A DNA stretch of 64,000 bases, taken from positions 248,001-312,000 of the forward strand of contig JAJYDC010000001.1 in NCBI GenBank assembly GCA_021777835.1, in the 5' to 3' direction. How positions within the stretch are numbered: position 1 is the first letter of the stretch; each line of letters begins with the position of its first letter. The position numbers and the translations under genes are program-made. This document shows, in pieces, positions 29,633-38,474 of this stretch. The notes below the pieces were generated by a model. That model did no database searches. It was not told where the DNA came from and saw nothing but the letters and a program-made list of their open reading frames with translations. Source of the stretch: Bacteroidota bacterium (GTDB lineage: Bacteria; Bacteroidota; Ignavibacteria; Ignavibacteriales; Ignavibacteriaceae).

Positions 29633-30379
29633 TTATATTACTTTTGCTTCTTCGTGGAGTAGCCTTACTAGTTCCGGTACTGCAGAAACATCTGTCCCAA
29701 TTATTCTCCCTGGTTGCTTAGCAACTGGTTTCCTCATCCTTAATACTTCAGTTAAATTTTCAGTATCAGGAATAAGTTTTTCAAGTATCTCTTTTTTCTT
29801 AGATGCCATTATCCCTTTAAGAGAAGCATATCGAGGCTCATTCAATCCTTTTTGTGCCGTAATCACCGCAGGAGTTTCGGACTCTACGACTTCTTTTCCT
29901 CCTTCTATTTCTCGCTCAGCAAATAGTTTTTGACCTTCAATCTTAAGATCTACTACGTTTGAAATACATGAGAAACCTAATAACTCAGATGTAATCTGTC
30001 CAACTATTGAATCATCGTAATCCACAGACTGTTTGCCCATAAATACAATTTCACATTGTTGAGCTTTTATTTCATCAGCTAATGCTCTTGCAATACCAAA
30101 GGAGTCTAATATTTTTTCTGTTTTTAATAATATTCCTTTATCCACTCCCATTGCTAGAGCTTTTCTTATGGATTCTTTACTATTTTCATTTCCAACGCTA
30201 ATTGCTATAACTTCTCCGCCAAATTTCTCTTTAGTCTTTAAAGCTTCTTCAACAGCAAATTCATCGTAAGGATTAATTATATATACAACACCGGTAGGAT
30301 CAATTAGCTTTTCATCTTGTCCAATCTTAACTCTGGTAGCTGTATCAGGTACATGGCTTATACAAACTGCAACCTTCAT
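29633..30379 (-). CDS. etfB: Electron transfer flavoprotein, beta subunit
   Basis: EtfB binds AMP or, in bifurcating forms, a second FAD. KVAVCISHVPDTATRV opens the protein. NPYDEFAVEEAL and FMGKQSVDYDDSIVGQ are conserved ETF-beta signatures, and the C-terminal RMRKPVAKQPG is typical. The length (248 aa) is normal. A strong ribosome-binding site, AAAGGAGG, precedes the ATG. Whether this is a bifurcating or ordinary ETF cannot be decided by eye; the absence of a neighbouring dehydrogenase favours a general carrier. Confidence 0.96.
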   Translation of the reverse strand: MKVAVCISHVPDTATRVKIGQDEKLIDPTGVVYIINPYDEFAVEEALKTKEKFGGEVIAISVGNENSKESIRKALAMGVDKGILLKTEKILDSFGIARALADEIKAQQCEIVFMGKQSVDYDDSIVGQITSELLGFSCISNVVDLKIEGQKLFAEREIEGGKEVVESETPAVITAQKGLNEPRYASLKGIMASKKKEILEKLIPDTENLTEVLRMRKPVAKQPGRIIGTDVSAVPELVRLLHEEAKVI

Positions 30380-30409
30380 CTATCCTCCTTTTTAATTTAA
30401 TTTTTGAAT

Positions 30410-30441
30410 AAAATATAAACATACACTGCTATAAAATCAAA
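30410..30441 (-). promoter_or_regulatory. Predicted promoter of etfB (TTTG-N20-TATATTTT)
   Basis: On the minus strand TTTG is followed by exactly 20 bases and then TATATTTT, one mismatch from the TAnnTTTG -7 box of Bacteroidota-type primary sigma factors. It lies 30 bases upstream of the etfB start. The same spacing is found at three other genes in this window. Confidence 0.5.
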
Positions 30442-30516
30442 CCAATGATATTTGAGTTTTGATTTATATCTATTGAAATTTTACTTAAATTATGGTAGTA
30501 AATAAAAAGTGATATT

Positions 30517-30807
30517 GTGCGAAATGAATTAGTGCATAAACCTGTATTGGATTTTGATTCCGAAAGTGATGTCTCAATAAGAACGGTTAGCAAAGTAGTA
30601 TTATTCAATGACGAATGGCATTCTTTTGACGAAGTGATTACCCAGTTGATTAAAGCAATTAACTGTTCCTTTGAGAAGGCAAGGGAACATACTTTTGAAG
30701 TCCATGTAAAAGGAAAATCCATAGTCTTTATAGGTGATATGAAAGATTGTCTTAGAGTTTCTTCTATTCTTGAAGAAATAGCTCTAAACACGCAAATTAT
30801 AACTTGA
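30517..30807 (+). CDS. clpS: ClpS-like N-end-rule adaptor
   Basis: ClpS delivers N-degron substrates to the ClpAP/ClpCP protease. The core ClpS fold is visible: KVVLFNDEWHSFDEVITQL (strand 1 plus the N-degron pocket region) and AREHTFEVHVKGKSIVFIG, where the conserved VHxxG motif is present. The length (96 aa) fits. The start is a GTG. The usual ND(DY)YT is NDEWHS, so the substrate pocket may have a different preference. It is divergent from etfB. The 270 bases after it hold the typA promoter and otherwise nothing recognisable. Confidence 0.85.
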   Translation: MRNELVHKPVLDFDSESDVSIRTVSKVVLFNDEWHSFDEVITQLIKAINCSFEKAREHTFEVHVKGKSIVFIGDMKDCLRVSSILEEIALNTQIIT

Positions 30808-31016
30808 ACTCTGTGTGAATATTTGCGCATTTAATTGTGATATAAATACTCAATTTATTCGATAAGTCTAACATTTCCCTTGATACTAGTAGTTAATATT
30901 TCATATTTAAACTAGAAAACGGTATTAAAAATTGAATTATATATCCCTTATCATCATTAAACCTTAATTCAATGCCTTTTCCACCATTCGGCTAAGCCCC
31001 TGACCAATTAAATTCA

Positions 31017-31047
31017 TTGTTTATCCATCTCGTATTTTCTATATTTG
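31017..31047 (+). promoter_or_regulatory. Predicted promoter of typA (TTG-N20-TATATTTG)
   Basis: ATTG is followed by 20 bases and then a perfect TATATTTG (-7 box, TAnnTTTG). The start codon of typA is 31 bases past the box, giving a short leader with an AAGGA ribosome-binding site. Confidence 0.6.
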
Positions 31048-31077
31048 TGGTTCAAATTTATAAATCTAAGGAAAAAT

Positions 31078-32922
31078 GTGAATAATTTTAGAGACGATAT
31101 TAGAAACATCGCAATAATAGCTCATGTTGATCATGGCAAAACTACTTTAGTTGACCATATGCTAAAGCAAACAGGTGCATGGAGAGATAATCAGCACATT
31201 GACAAAAGAGTAATGGATTCCAACGCTCTGGAAAAGGAGAGAGGAATTACAATACTTGCAAAGAATTTAAGCGTCAAGTATAAAGGAGTTAAGATAAATA
31301 TTATTGATACTCCTGGACACGCAGACTTTGGAGGAGAAGTTGAAAGAACCCTCAGAATGGTAGACGGTGTTCTTCTACTTGTCGATGCTGCAGAAGGCCC
31401 ATTACCGCAAACGAAATTTGTTTTGAAAAAATCACTTGACCTAAAGCTAAAGCCAATTGTTGTTATAAATAAAATTGATAGAAAGGACGCACGCCCAAAT
31501 GAAGTGCTAAATGAAGTTTTTGATCTTTTTATTTCATTAGGAGCTACTGAAGAACAACTTGATTTCCCGTTCGTGTATGCTATAGCTAAAGAAGGTATTG
31601 CTAAAACTAATCTTGAAGATGAAAATGTTGATTTAGGTCCATTGTTTGATTCAATAATAAGCAAAGTACCTGCACCGCAATGCGAGCTTGAAAATCCTTT
31701 TCAAATGCTTATTTCAGCTATTGACTACAATGATTATTTGGGAAGAATTGGTATAGGAAGGGTTCATAATGGCTCTGCAAAAGTCGGTGAGAATATTATT
31801 CTCATAACTAAAGATGGTACAAAGACTAATGCTAAGGTTTCAAAACTTTATTTATTTGAAAATATCAAAAGAGTTGACGCCGAAGAAATATCTGCCGGAG
31901 ATATCGGTGCTATTGCAGGTCTTGAAGATGTAGATATTGGCGATACTATTACAAGCCCGCTCAAACCCGAGCAACTTCCGTTTGTAGCAATAGATGAACC
32001 TACTATTACAATGAATTTTATGGTAAACAATTCTCCTTTTGCTGGACAAGAGGGAAAATATGTTACAACACGAAATATTAGCGAAAGATTATCCAGAGAA
32101 TTAAAATCAAATGTAAGCCTTAAAGTAGAAATGACAGATTCTCCGGATACATTTAAAGTCAGCGGAAGAGGAGAACTGCATTTAGCCATCTTAATTGAAA
32201 ATATGAGACGCGAAGGCTATGAAATGCAATTAAGTAGACCTGAAGTAATTTATAAAAAAGTTCATGACGTATTATCTGAACCGATGGAACATGTCATTAT
32301 TGATGTGCCTGATGAGTTTGTTGGCGTGGTAATAGAAAAACTAGGCAAAAGAAAAGCTGAGATGAAAAACATGCTCACTTTTAATAACAACACTCGTTTA
32401 GAGTTTATTATTCCTTCGCGGGGTCTTATAGGATACCGTGCAGAATTTATGACTGATACAAAAGGCACTGGGATTCTTCATCATAATTTTAATGGATATG
32501 AACCTTTCAAAGGTGAAATGGTCCATCGCCAAAGAGGCGCTTTAGTTGCAATGGAAGGTGGTACAGCTTCATCTTATGCAATGTTTAAACTTCAAGAACG
32601 ATCTGTCTTTTTCGTTGATCATGGCACTCGTGTTTACGAAGGAATGGTTGTTGGTGAAAACTCCCGCAATAATGATATGCATGTAAATGTTACAAAAACT
32701 AAACAACTTACTAACATGCGTTCATCCGGTGCTGATGAGGCGATAAGATTAGAGCCCCCTACAATTTTGACCTTAGAACAAGCAATTGAATGGATTACTG
32801 ATGATGAATATGTAGAAGTTACCCCTCAAAACATTCGAGTACGTAAACGTTTTCTAACTGATATGGATAGAAAAAATGCAAGGCTTGCTGCTAAACAAAA
32901 TGCAGCTGAAGCCGTTTCTTAA
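31078..32922 (+). CDS. typA: Translational GTPase TypA/BipA
   Basis: TypA is a ribosome-associated GTPase related to EF-G that supports 50S assembly under stress. G motifs are clear: AHVDHGKTT (G1), RGITI (G2), DTPGHADFGGEV (G3) and NKIDR (G4). The C-terminal part has FSGRGELHLAIL-like VSGRGELHLAIL, PSRGLIGYRAEF and the TypA-specific end TKQLTNMRSSGADEA. The ORF track starts at a TTG at 31045. The GTG at 31078 has AAGGA five bases upstream and gives 614 aa, the family length, so I use it. Confidence 0.97.
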   Translation: MNNFRDDIRNIAIIAHVDHGKTTLVDHMLKQTGAWRDNQHIDKRVMDSNALEKERGITILAKNLSVKYKGVKINIIDTPGHADFGGEVERTLRMVDGVLLLVDAAEGPLPQTKFVLKKSLDLKLKPIVVINKIDRKDARPNEVLNEVFDLFISLGATEEQLDFPFVYAIAKEGIAKTNLEDENVDLGPLFDSIISKVPAPQCELENPFQMLISAIDYNDYLGRIGIGRVHNGSAKVGENIILITKDGTKTNAKVSKLYLFENIKRVDAEEISAGDIGAIAGLEDVDIGDTITSPLKPEQLPFVAIDEPTITMNFMVNNSPFAGQEGKYVTTRNISERLSRELKSNVSLKVEMTDSPDTFKVSGRGELHLAILIENMRREGYEMQLSRPEVIYKKVHDVLSEPMEHVIIDVPDEFVGVVIEKLGKRKAEMKNMLTFNNNTRLEFIIPSRGLIGYRAEFMTDTKGTGILHHNFNGYEPFKGEMVHRQRGALVAMEGGTASSYAMFKLQERSVFFVDHGTRVYEGMVVGENSRNNDMHVNVTKTKQLTNMRSSGADEAIRLEPPTILTLEQAIEWITDDEYVEVTPQNIRVRKRFLTDMDRKNARLAAKQNAAEAVS

Positions 32923-32964
32923 CCAAAAGTTAATTTATTTTGAATAATTTGATAAGGAGTCAAT

Positions 32965-34425
32965 ATGTCTGAAGATTCAATATTGAGTTTGAAACCCGCT
33001 TTATTATGGAAATATTTCTATGATATTTCTCAAGTCCCTCGTCCTTCAAAGAAAGAGACTAAAATAATTGAGCATATTAAAACTTTCGCTGTAAATCATA
33101 ATCTTCAGTATAAAATTGACAAGGTTGGTAATATCGTTATTTCAATCCCCCCTACAAAAGGATTTGAGAAATCACCCACTATTGTATTACAGGGGCACAT
33201 TGATATGGTGTGTGAAAAGAATAAAGGCACTAAGCATGATTTTGAAAACGATCCGATTAAATTAGTTAGAGAAGACGGTTGGATAACCGCTGAGGGGACT
33301 ACTTTAGGCAGTGACAATGGAATAGGAGTAGCTGCCGCACTTGCAGCAGGAACAGATCCCGAAGTTCAGCATGGACCGCTGGAAATTCTTTTGACTATTG
33401 ATGAAGAAACTGGATTGACAGGCGCTAATAATCTGCAGCCGGGATTTATTACAGGAAAGACTTTACTCAATTTGGATTCGGAAGAAGACGGAGCTTTTTA
33501 CGTCGGATGCTCTGGTGGCGTAGATACTGCTGGGGTATTTAAAATCGATTATCAAAATGCGCCTTCTGGTTTTGTTGCATATGAATTATTAGTAACTGGA
33601 CTTAAAGGTGGACATTCCGGTTTAGATATAGATGCAGGTCGTGCTAATGCAATTAAATTATTAGTAAGATCTCTTAAAGCCCTTGAAAATATTGACTATC
33701 ATCTAGCTAAAATAGAAGGGGGGAGTAAGCGGAATGCAATTCCTAGAGAAGCTGAAGCTACTATTCTCTTTAATCCAACAGATGAAAAGAATATCTCTGA
33801 TATTCTAAATTATATGCAGTCTTGCTTCTTGAATGAATTCAATAAGTCAGACAATAAATTAAAGATTGAATTTAATAAATTAAATACTTCACCGGAAAAA
33901 GTATTTACTAATAGTTTTAAAGATAAAATAGTTAAAGTACTTTTATCTCTTCCGCATGGCGTAGTTGCCATGAGTCAGGATATTTCGGGACTGGTAGAAA
34001 CTTCAACCAATGTGGCGACTATTTCATTTCAAAAAGATGAGATTGTAATTGGTACAAGTCAAAGAAGCTCAATTGAAAGCGCACAATCATATATCGCCCA
34101 AAGTGTTGAATCTATATTTAGCCTATCCGGCGCAATTGTGAACTCTGGTGACGGATATTCCGGCTGGAAACCAAATTTAAATTCAGAAATCTTAAAAGTC
34201 TCTAAGAATGTCTTTACAAAGCTCTTTAAAAAAGAACCAGAGGTTAAAGCCATTCACGCCGGTTTGGAATGCGGAATTCTGGGCGAGAAATATCATGGTC
34301 TTGATATGGTTTCTTTTGGACCTACAATTCAAGGAGCGCACTCACCTGATGAGAGAGTAAATATTGAAACTGTTGATAAGTTTTATACTCTTTTAAAAGA
34401 GATTCTTAAAAATATTGCTAACTAA
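32965..34425 (+). CDS. pepD: Aminoacyl-histidine dipeptidase (PepD, M20C)
   Basis: This is a cytosolic zinc dipeptidase of the M20 family that cleaves Xaa-His and other dipeptides. Metal and catalytic motifs are visible: LQGHIDMVCEK (His ligand and catalytic Asp), GSDNGIGVAAALA (bridging Asp), TIDEETGLTGA (catalytic and ligand Glu pair) and NLDSEEDG (Asp ligand). A late IHAGLECGILGEK supplies the last His. The length (486 aa) equals E. coli PepD. AAGGAG lies before the ATG. It is convergent with the histidine kinase gene, with a terminator hairpin between them. Confidence 0.94.
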   Translation: MSEDSILSLKPALLWKYFYDISQVPRPSKKETKIIEHIKTFAVNHNLQYKIDKVGNIVISIPPTKGFEKSPTIVLQGHIDMVCEKNKGTKHDFENDPIKLVREDGWITAEGTTLGSDNGIGVAAALAAGTDPEVQHGPLEILLTIDEETGLTGANNLQPGFITGKTLLNLDSEEDGAFYVGCSGGVDTAGVFKIDYQNAPSGFVAYELLVTGLKGGHSGLDIDAGRANAIKLLVRSLKALENIDYHLAKIEGGSKRNAIPREAEATILFNPTDEKNISDILNYMQSCFLNEFNKSDNKLKIEFNKLNTSPEKVFTNSFKDKIVKVLLSLPHGVVAMSQDISGLVETSTNVATISFQKDEIVIGTSQRSSIESAQSYIAQSVESIFSLSGAIVNSGDGYSGWKPNLNSEILKVSKNVFTKLFKKEPEVKAIHAGLECGILGEKYHGLDMVSFGPTIQGAHSPDERVNIETVDKFYTLLKEILKNIAN

Positions 34426-34430
34426 AACTT

Positions 34431-34475
34431 AGTAAACAAAATCAAGCAACTATATTTGTTATGTAGTTGCTTGAT
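34431..34475 (-). terminator. Terminator between pepD and the histidine kinase gene
   Basis: A perfect 12-bp stem (ATCAAGCAACTA at 34441-34452 with TAGTTGCTTGAT at 34464-34475) encloses an 11-base loop between convergent genes. Read on the minus strand, the hairpin is followed by TTTGTTTA, so it best fits termination of the kinase operon, beginning right at its stop codon. It may also act on pepD transcripts, though the plus-strand tail is less T-rich. Confidence 0.75.
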
Positions 34476-36556
34476 CAATTATATGATGCTGGGACAATAA
34501 CAATGAACTCTGTTCCAATCTGAGGTTTACTTTTTACTGTAATTTGTCCTCCAAACATTTCTACTATTTTTTTTGAAATGGTTAACCCAATACCCATTCC
34601 TTCAAAATCCCTGGTATATCCTTCACTTGCTTGTCGGAAAGCTTCAAATATAACTTCCTGATATTTTAATTCAATACCAGCTCCGGTGTCCTTTATAATT
34701 ATTTGTGCCCACTTCTTATCTTCTTTCACTATATTATCTAGTTCTACACTAATACAGCCTACACGGGTAAATTTAATTGCATTATCAATAAGATTATTTA
34801 ATGCTTTTTGGATTAATGTAAAATCTATTTCAGAAAAGACATTCTCATCTCTTATTTGAGTGTTAAACTCTAATCCTTTTGCCTTAGCCAATTTTACAAA
34901 TGAGGGAAGCGTAGAAATTATAAGTTCACTAAGGTTAGTTCTGCAAATATTCAGTTTGTACTCCTTAGACTCAAGCTGTGTTAATATTAAGACTCCGTCT
35001 AATGTAGTCAATAATCTTTTTCCTGAAAATTCAATATCCTCTATCATTTCCTTTTGATCTGGTTCTATTATAATATCAGCTAGTATTTGTGAGAAACCTA
35101 ATATCCCGATTAATGGGGTTCTGAATTCATGACTCATATTTGCAAGTAATGTAGTCTTTAGTTTATCAGATTCTTCTGCTTTTTCCTTTGCACTAAGTAT
35201 TTCTTTTTCAAATCTTTTCCGTTCAGTGATGTCTTCTTGGACGCTTAAATAATTAATAATTACATCATTTACATTCCTTATTGGAGATATTGTTGTAGAT
35301 GCCCAATATAACTCTCCGTTCTTCTTCCTGTGGATAAATTCACCCTTCCATTCATTTCCGTTTGATATAGTATCCCAAATTGTTTCATAAATATCAGAAT
35401 CACTTTCATTGTTTTGAAGAATCTTTGGCCCGCTTCCAACAGCCTCACCAAATTTATATCCTGTAATCCTTGAAAAACTAGAATTTACATATTCAATAAT
35501 TCCGCTGGTATTAAATATAATCACTGGATTTGGACTTTGTTCTACTGCCCAATATAATTTCAAAAGTTGTTCTTCTGCTTTTGTTCTTTCAATTATTTCT
35601 GCTTGTAGTTTTTCATTTGATTGAGATAATTGCAATGTCCTTTCTTCTACTCGAAGTTCTAATTGATAATGTGCAGCTTGAAGCGCCTCTTCCATTCGCT
35701 TCCGCTCTGATATATCTACAAAGCTTTCAATCAAATAATCTTGATCTCCAATAAGAATATTATCTATTGTTGTAAGTACCGGGATTAGACTTCCATTATT
35801 CCTTTTTAAAAGACCTTCTTGCTGAGATAGAAATTCCCCTAATAGGGATTTATTTTTCGTAAAAAGAAAGTGATCTTGCCTTAAGCTGCCAATTAATTCT
35901 TCTTTTGACTTACCTATTAATTTAGCGCCAGCCAGGTTTAAGTCAGTAATTTGAAAAGTGGCTTTTTCATAAATAACTATACCTACTTGTACCGAATCGA
36001 GTATCTTCTTCAGTTCTCTTGTACTTTGAACAATATCTTTAGTCTTTAAAGCAATCTTTTGCTCTGAAATTTCTTTTAACCTATTCACCGTGTGCATTAA
36101 ATTGTAATTAAATATTACTGATGCATAATAGCTAGAATGAGTCCTGCAAAAATCAAGAAGTTTTTCCTCATTCATTTCAGAACATAGAGATATTACAATG
36201 ATTCCCAAAATGCCAATTTGAGTAACTAATGGGATTATTAGAAAGTTTGTCGTTTCTGTATTCTCTTGATTTAACTGCCATTTAGTTATTTCACCGCTAT
36301 TTAATGCGCTAGGTATACCTCCATTCTCAACTAGGCATTGGAAAATCTTGTTACTCTCAGTCTCGGATTTATCCGGTATGGTTAATTTTAATTGAAATTC
36401 TAATCCTTCTTCACCTAAATAGTAAAGTGATGCGGTTTTGAAACCTAGAATACTACTATAAACATCCAAGCCTAAATGAATAATATCTTCCTCTGTCTTT
36501 CCGAATTTGGGAAGATTGGCAAATTTTATTATTTCATTTAATAATATATCTGGCAT
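34475..36556 (-). CDS. PAS-containing sensor histidine kinase
   Basis: Domains in order are: an N-terminal GAF-like region (about 1-160, soluble), a PAS (about 185-285), a coiled coil (RVEERTLQLSQSNEKLQ), a second PAS/PAC (about 325-445), HisKA with phospho-accepting H476 (NMSHEFRTPLIG), and a HATPase domain (about 570-693) with NLIDNAIKFT, DTGAGI and GMGIGLTISKKIVEMFGG. No membrane helix is seen, so it senses a cytoplasmic signal. It is the last gene of a unit with an HDOD protein and a small HD-GYP-N-like protein. No receiver or regulator is adjacent. Confidence 0.92.
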   Translation of the reverse strand: MPDILLNEIIKFANLPKFGKTEEDIIHLGLDVYSSILGFKTASLYYLGEEGLEFQLKLTIPDKSETESNKIFQCLVENGGIPSALNSGEITKWQLNQENTETTNFLIIPLVTQIGILGIIVISLCSEMNEEKLLDFCRTHSSYYASVIFNYNLMHTVNRLKEISEQKIALKTKDIVQSTRELKKILDSVQVGIVIYEKATFQITDLNLAGAKLIGKSKEELIGSLRQDHFLFTKNKSLLGEFLSQQEGLLKRNNGSLIPVLTTIDNILIGDQDYLIESFVDISERKRMEEALQAAHYQLELRVEERTLQLSQSNEKLQAEIIERTKAEEQLLKLYWAVEQSPNPVIIFNTSGIIEYVNSSFSRITGYKFGEAVGSGPKILQNNESDSDIYETIWDTISNGNEWKGEFIHRKKNGELYWASTTISPIRNVNDVIINYLSVQEDITERKRFEKEILSAKEKAEESDKLKTTLLANMSHEFRTPLIGILGFSQILADIIIEPDQKEMIEDIEFSGKRLLTTLDGVLILTQLESKEYKLNICRTNLSELIISTLPSFVKLAKAKGLEFNTQIRDENVFSEIDFTLIQKALNNLIDNAIKFTRVGCISVELDNIVKEDKKWAQIIIKDTGAGIELKYQEVIFEAFRQASEGYTRDFEGMGIGLTISKKIVEMFGGQITVKSKPQIGTEFIVIVPASYN

Positions 36557-36589
36557 AATTTTATTTAAATATTAGACCTGCTAAATGTT

Positions 36590-37438
36590 TTAATCTACAA
36601 GCATTAGTCGCACGGTCTGTTCAAAATCTGATCTTAGACTTTTTTTCATAGCCTTAATCGCACCATCTGGAACATTTAGAATCTCCCATACTTTGATATT
36701 AGGCTCAGGTATTAGAGTGTCACCTGGATATCCTAATTTCATTGCTCTAGCAATAATATCTCCTACATGTACTGAAGCTATTAACTTATCCTTTGTTTGT
36801 TCAAGTATCCCTTCGTGGTGATGGTAAATAGCATTCTGAATTGATAATGGTAGTTTCCATTTCTCTGATAAAATTTGACCAACTTTAGAGTGTTCTATCC
36901 CGAATACCTCCAACTCAGCTTCTCTAATTAAGCAATTATTCCTAGCGACTATCTCTAAAACTTTTGAGTATTCTCTTTGAGCAAATTCTGAAAATAAAAG
37001 TTTTCCAATATCATGGAAAATACCAGCTAGGAAATAATTTTCTAATTTATTTTCGTTAGCTATACTTCCTATCATTCTTGTCGCTATTCCTACTCCTATT
37101 GAGTGCGCCCAATATTCAACCGGTCTAAATCTTGATTGCTCCTTATCCTTAGAAAAAAAATTAATTACTGTTATAGCAAAAACAATATTTTTTACTTCTC
37201 TAAAACCAAGATATAATATAGCTTGTGTGATATTATCAATTCTCCCATTAAAACCATAAAATGGTGAGTTTGCTACTTTTAGGATTTTTAATGAAGACAC
37301 TTGATCTGTAGATATTATTTTTGCAAGTTTTTCTGTGTTAGTATTTGGATCTTCTATAGCTTCTGAAAGTGTAGAATATATGGTAGGCAATGTTGGTAAA
37401 TTGTTTATCCCAGCTAATATTTTTTCAAGTATATCCAA
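36590..37438 (-). CDS. HDOD-domain signalling protein
   Basis: The HDOD domain is a degenerate HD hydrolase fold spanning almost all 282 residues. LPTLPTIYSTLSEAIEDPN and AKIISTDQVSSLKILKVANSPFYGF are the family opening. FLAGIFHDIGKLLFSEF retains an HD pair, and EHSKVGQILSEKWKLP and YHHHEG also match. HDOD proteins usually lack hydrolase activity and act as output or adaptor modules in signalling, motility and development. It is 16 bases downstream of the 104-aa gene and 33 bases upstream of the kinase gene. Confidence 0.93.
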   Translation of the reverse strand: MDILEKILAGINNLPTLPTIYSTLSEAIEDPNTNTEKLAKIISTDQVSSLKILKVANSPFYGFNGRIDNITQAILYLGFREVKNIVFAITVINFFSKDKEQSRFRPVEYWAHSIGVGIATRMIGSIANENKLENYFLAGIFHDIGKLLFSEFAQREYSKVLEIVARNNCLIREAELEVFGIEHSKVGQILSEKWKLPLSIQNAIYHHHEGILEQTKDKLIASVHVGDIIARAMKLGYPGDTLIPEPNIKVWEILNVPDGAIKAMKKSLRSDFEQTVRLMLVD

Positions 37439-37454
37439 GTGTATCTCTTGTCAT

Positions 37455-37769
37455 CTATTCATCTAAAACTGAATAAAGTGCAAGCTCAACAATCTCTTTT
37501 TCAGCTTGATTCCTTGGCGTCCAGGGAAGACACTTTCTAAGAATTTCCTTAGCTTCGTCTAATTTTGTTCCATCATAGTTAATAGTGTCATCAGAATAAT
37601 TGTCTTCTTTAATATATACCGAGAAAACTCCCCACATTTGCAATAGCTTTTTATGCTTTGCTAATAATATTGTATTAGACGATAATAAGACTTGCCCAAA
37701 TTTATTCTTTATTGGTGCAGCTAATTCCTGCCCATCTTTTAATTCATCAGTGTTAATCAATTGAGCCAT
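37455..37769 (-). CDS. Small protein resembling the N-terminal domain of HD-GYP proteins
   Basis: The 104-aa product carries DELKDGQELAAPIKNKFGQVLL followed by TILLAKHKKLLQMWGVFSVYI. This resembles the short beta domain that precedes HD-GYP phosphodiesterase domains, in the pattern 'L..G..L...v....G..LL..g..L...h...L...gi'. Here it stands alone, directly upstream of the HDOD gene, as if a two-domain protein were split. The family assignment is inference from pattern. No catalytic residues are seen. Confidence 0.75.
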   Translation of the reverse strand: MAQLINTDELKDGQELAAPIKNKFGQVLLSSNTILLAKHKKLLQMWGVFSVYIKEDNYSDDTINYDGTKLDEAKEILRKCLPWTPRNQAEKEIVELALYSVLDE

Positions 37770-37854
37770 AATATCGGGCTATATAATTTATGAATATCTC
37801 AATAGAAGAGTTAGGATACTTTCTGCTATATTATCGATTTAATAATTATATAGT

Positions 37855-38301
37855 TTAATTCTGCCCGATTATATCTTGAATAAGTTCTTTGATCTTTCCG
37901 CACTCGGAATAATTTTGGTAGACTGCACAGCTCCGGCAGTCTTTGCTTTGACAGGGATTATCGGTGTGATTGAAATTCCAGCATGGTTTTGAATGATTTT
38001 TGAAAGCTGGACAATTTGCTCTTACTGTCTGACTGCAATTTACTATTTCATAGCAGGGTATCATCGAGTATATTGTCTTAATCCCGGCTATGCTAATTTT
38101 ACTTTCATTAATCGCTCTCCTGATACATCTCAGTCGTTCAATGTCAGAATTCGAATATAGGCGATGACTCGATTCCTTCTTATAGGGTAAAATTAGCCCC
38201 TCTTTTTCATACATCCTTAAGGTATGGACTGATATGTTTAATAGTTTTGCGGCACTTCTTATCGGCAATAGTGGAAGATGAAAATTTTCCTCGCTTAACA
38301 T
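37855..38301 (-). CDS. MerR-family regulator with Cys-rich C-terminal domain
   Basis: The winged-helix MerR DNA-binding domain is at residues 8-75 (AAKLLNISVHTLRMYEKEGLI). The C-terminal half, after a short linker helix, holds eight cysteines in pairs (PCYEIVNC, NCPAF, PCW, PCQSKDCRSC, SECG). This matches a cysteine module seen in several signalling proteins and could bind an Fe-S cluster or zinc, or act as a thiol switch. A 20-bp palindrome lies 22 bases upstream of the start. The gene is divergent from the lipoamide dehydrogenase operon, so redox- or metal-linked control of that operon is plausible but unproven. Confidence 0.9.
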   Translation of the reverse strand: MLSEENFHLPLLPIRSAAKLLNISVHTLRMYEKEGLILPYKKESSHRLYSNSDIERLRCIRRAINESKISIAGIKTIYSMIPCYEIVNCSQTVRANCPAFKNHSKPCWNFNHTDNPCQSKDCRSCAVYQNYSECGKIKELIQDIIGQN

Positions 38302-38322
38302 CTATTTACTTCCTTTTCTAAT

Positions 38323-38342
38323 TTGATATTTATAAATATCAA
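38323..38342. promoter_or_regulatory. 20-bp palindrome upstream of merR-type gene
   Basis: TTGATATTTATAAATATCAA is a perfect 20-bp dyad, 22 bases upstream of the MerR-like start and 234 bases upstream of lpdA. MerR regulators bind dyads of about this size, so it may be the autoregulatory operator. It is A/T-rich, so chance cannot be dismissed. Confidence 0.35.
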
Positions 38343-38474
38343 TTCTCTTGCCAATGCAATGTATTATATACAAAGAAAATAGGGAGGACTTTTACCAGCA
38401 TTGGGAAAATCTTAACCTGATTTTTCCTTTATTGTGGAATGTCAATAAAAAAACAAACATGACTCATAAGTCAC

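Noticed and set aside
31045-31077. TTG start for typA
   Set aside because: The GTG at 31078 has a good ribosome-binding site and gives the normal TypA N-terminus; the TTG overlaps the predicted -7 promoter box.
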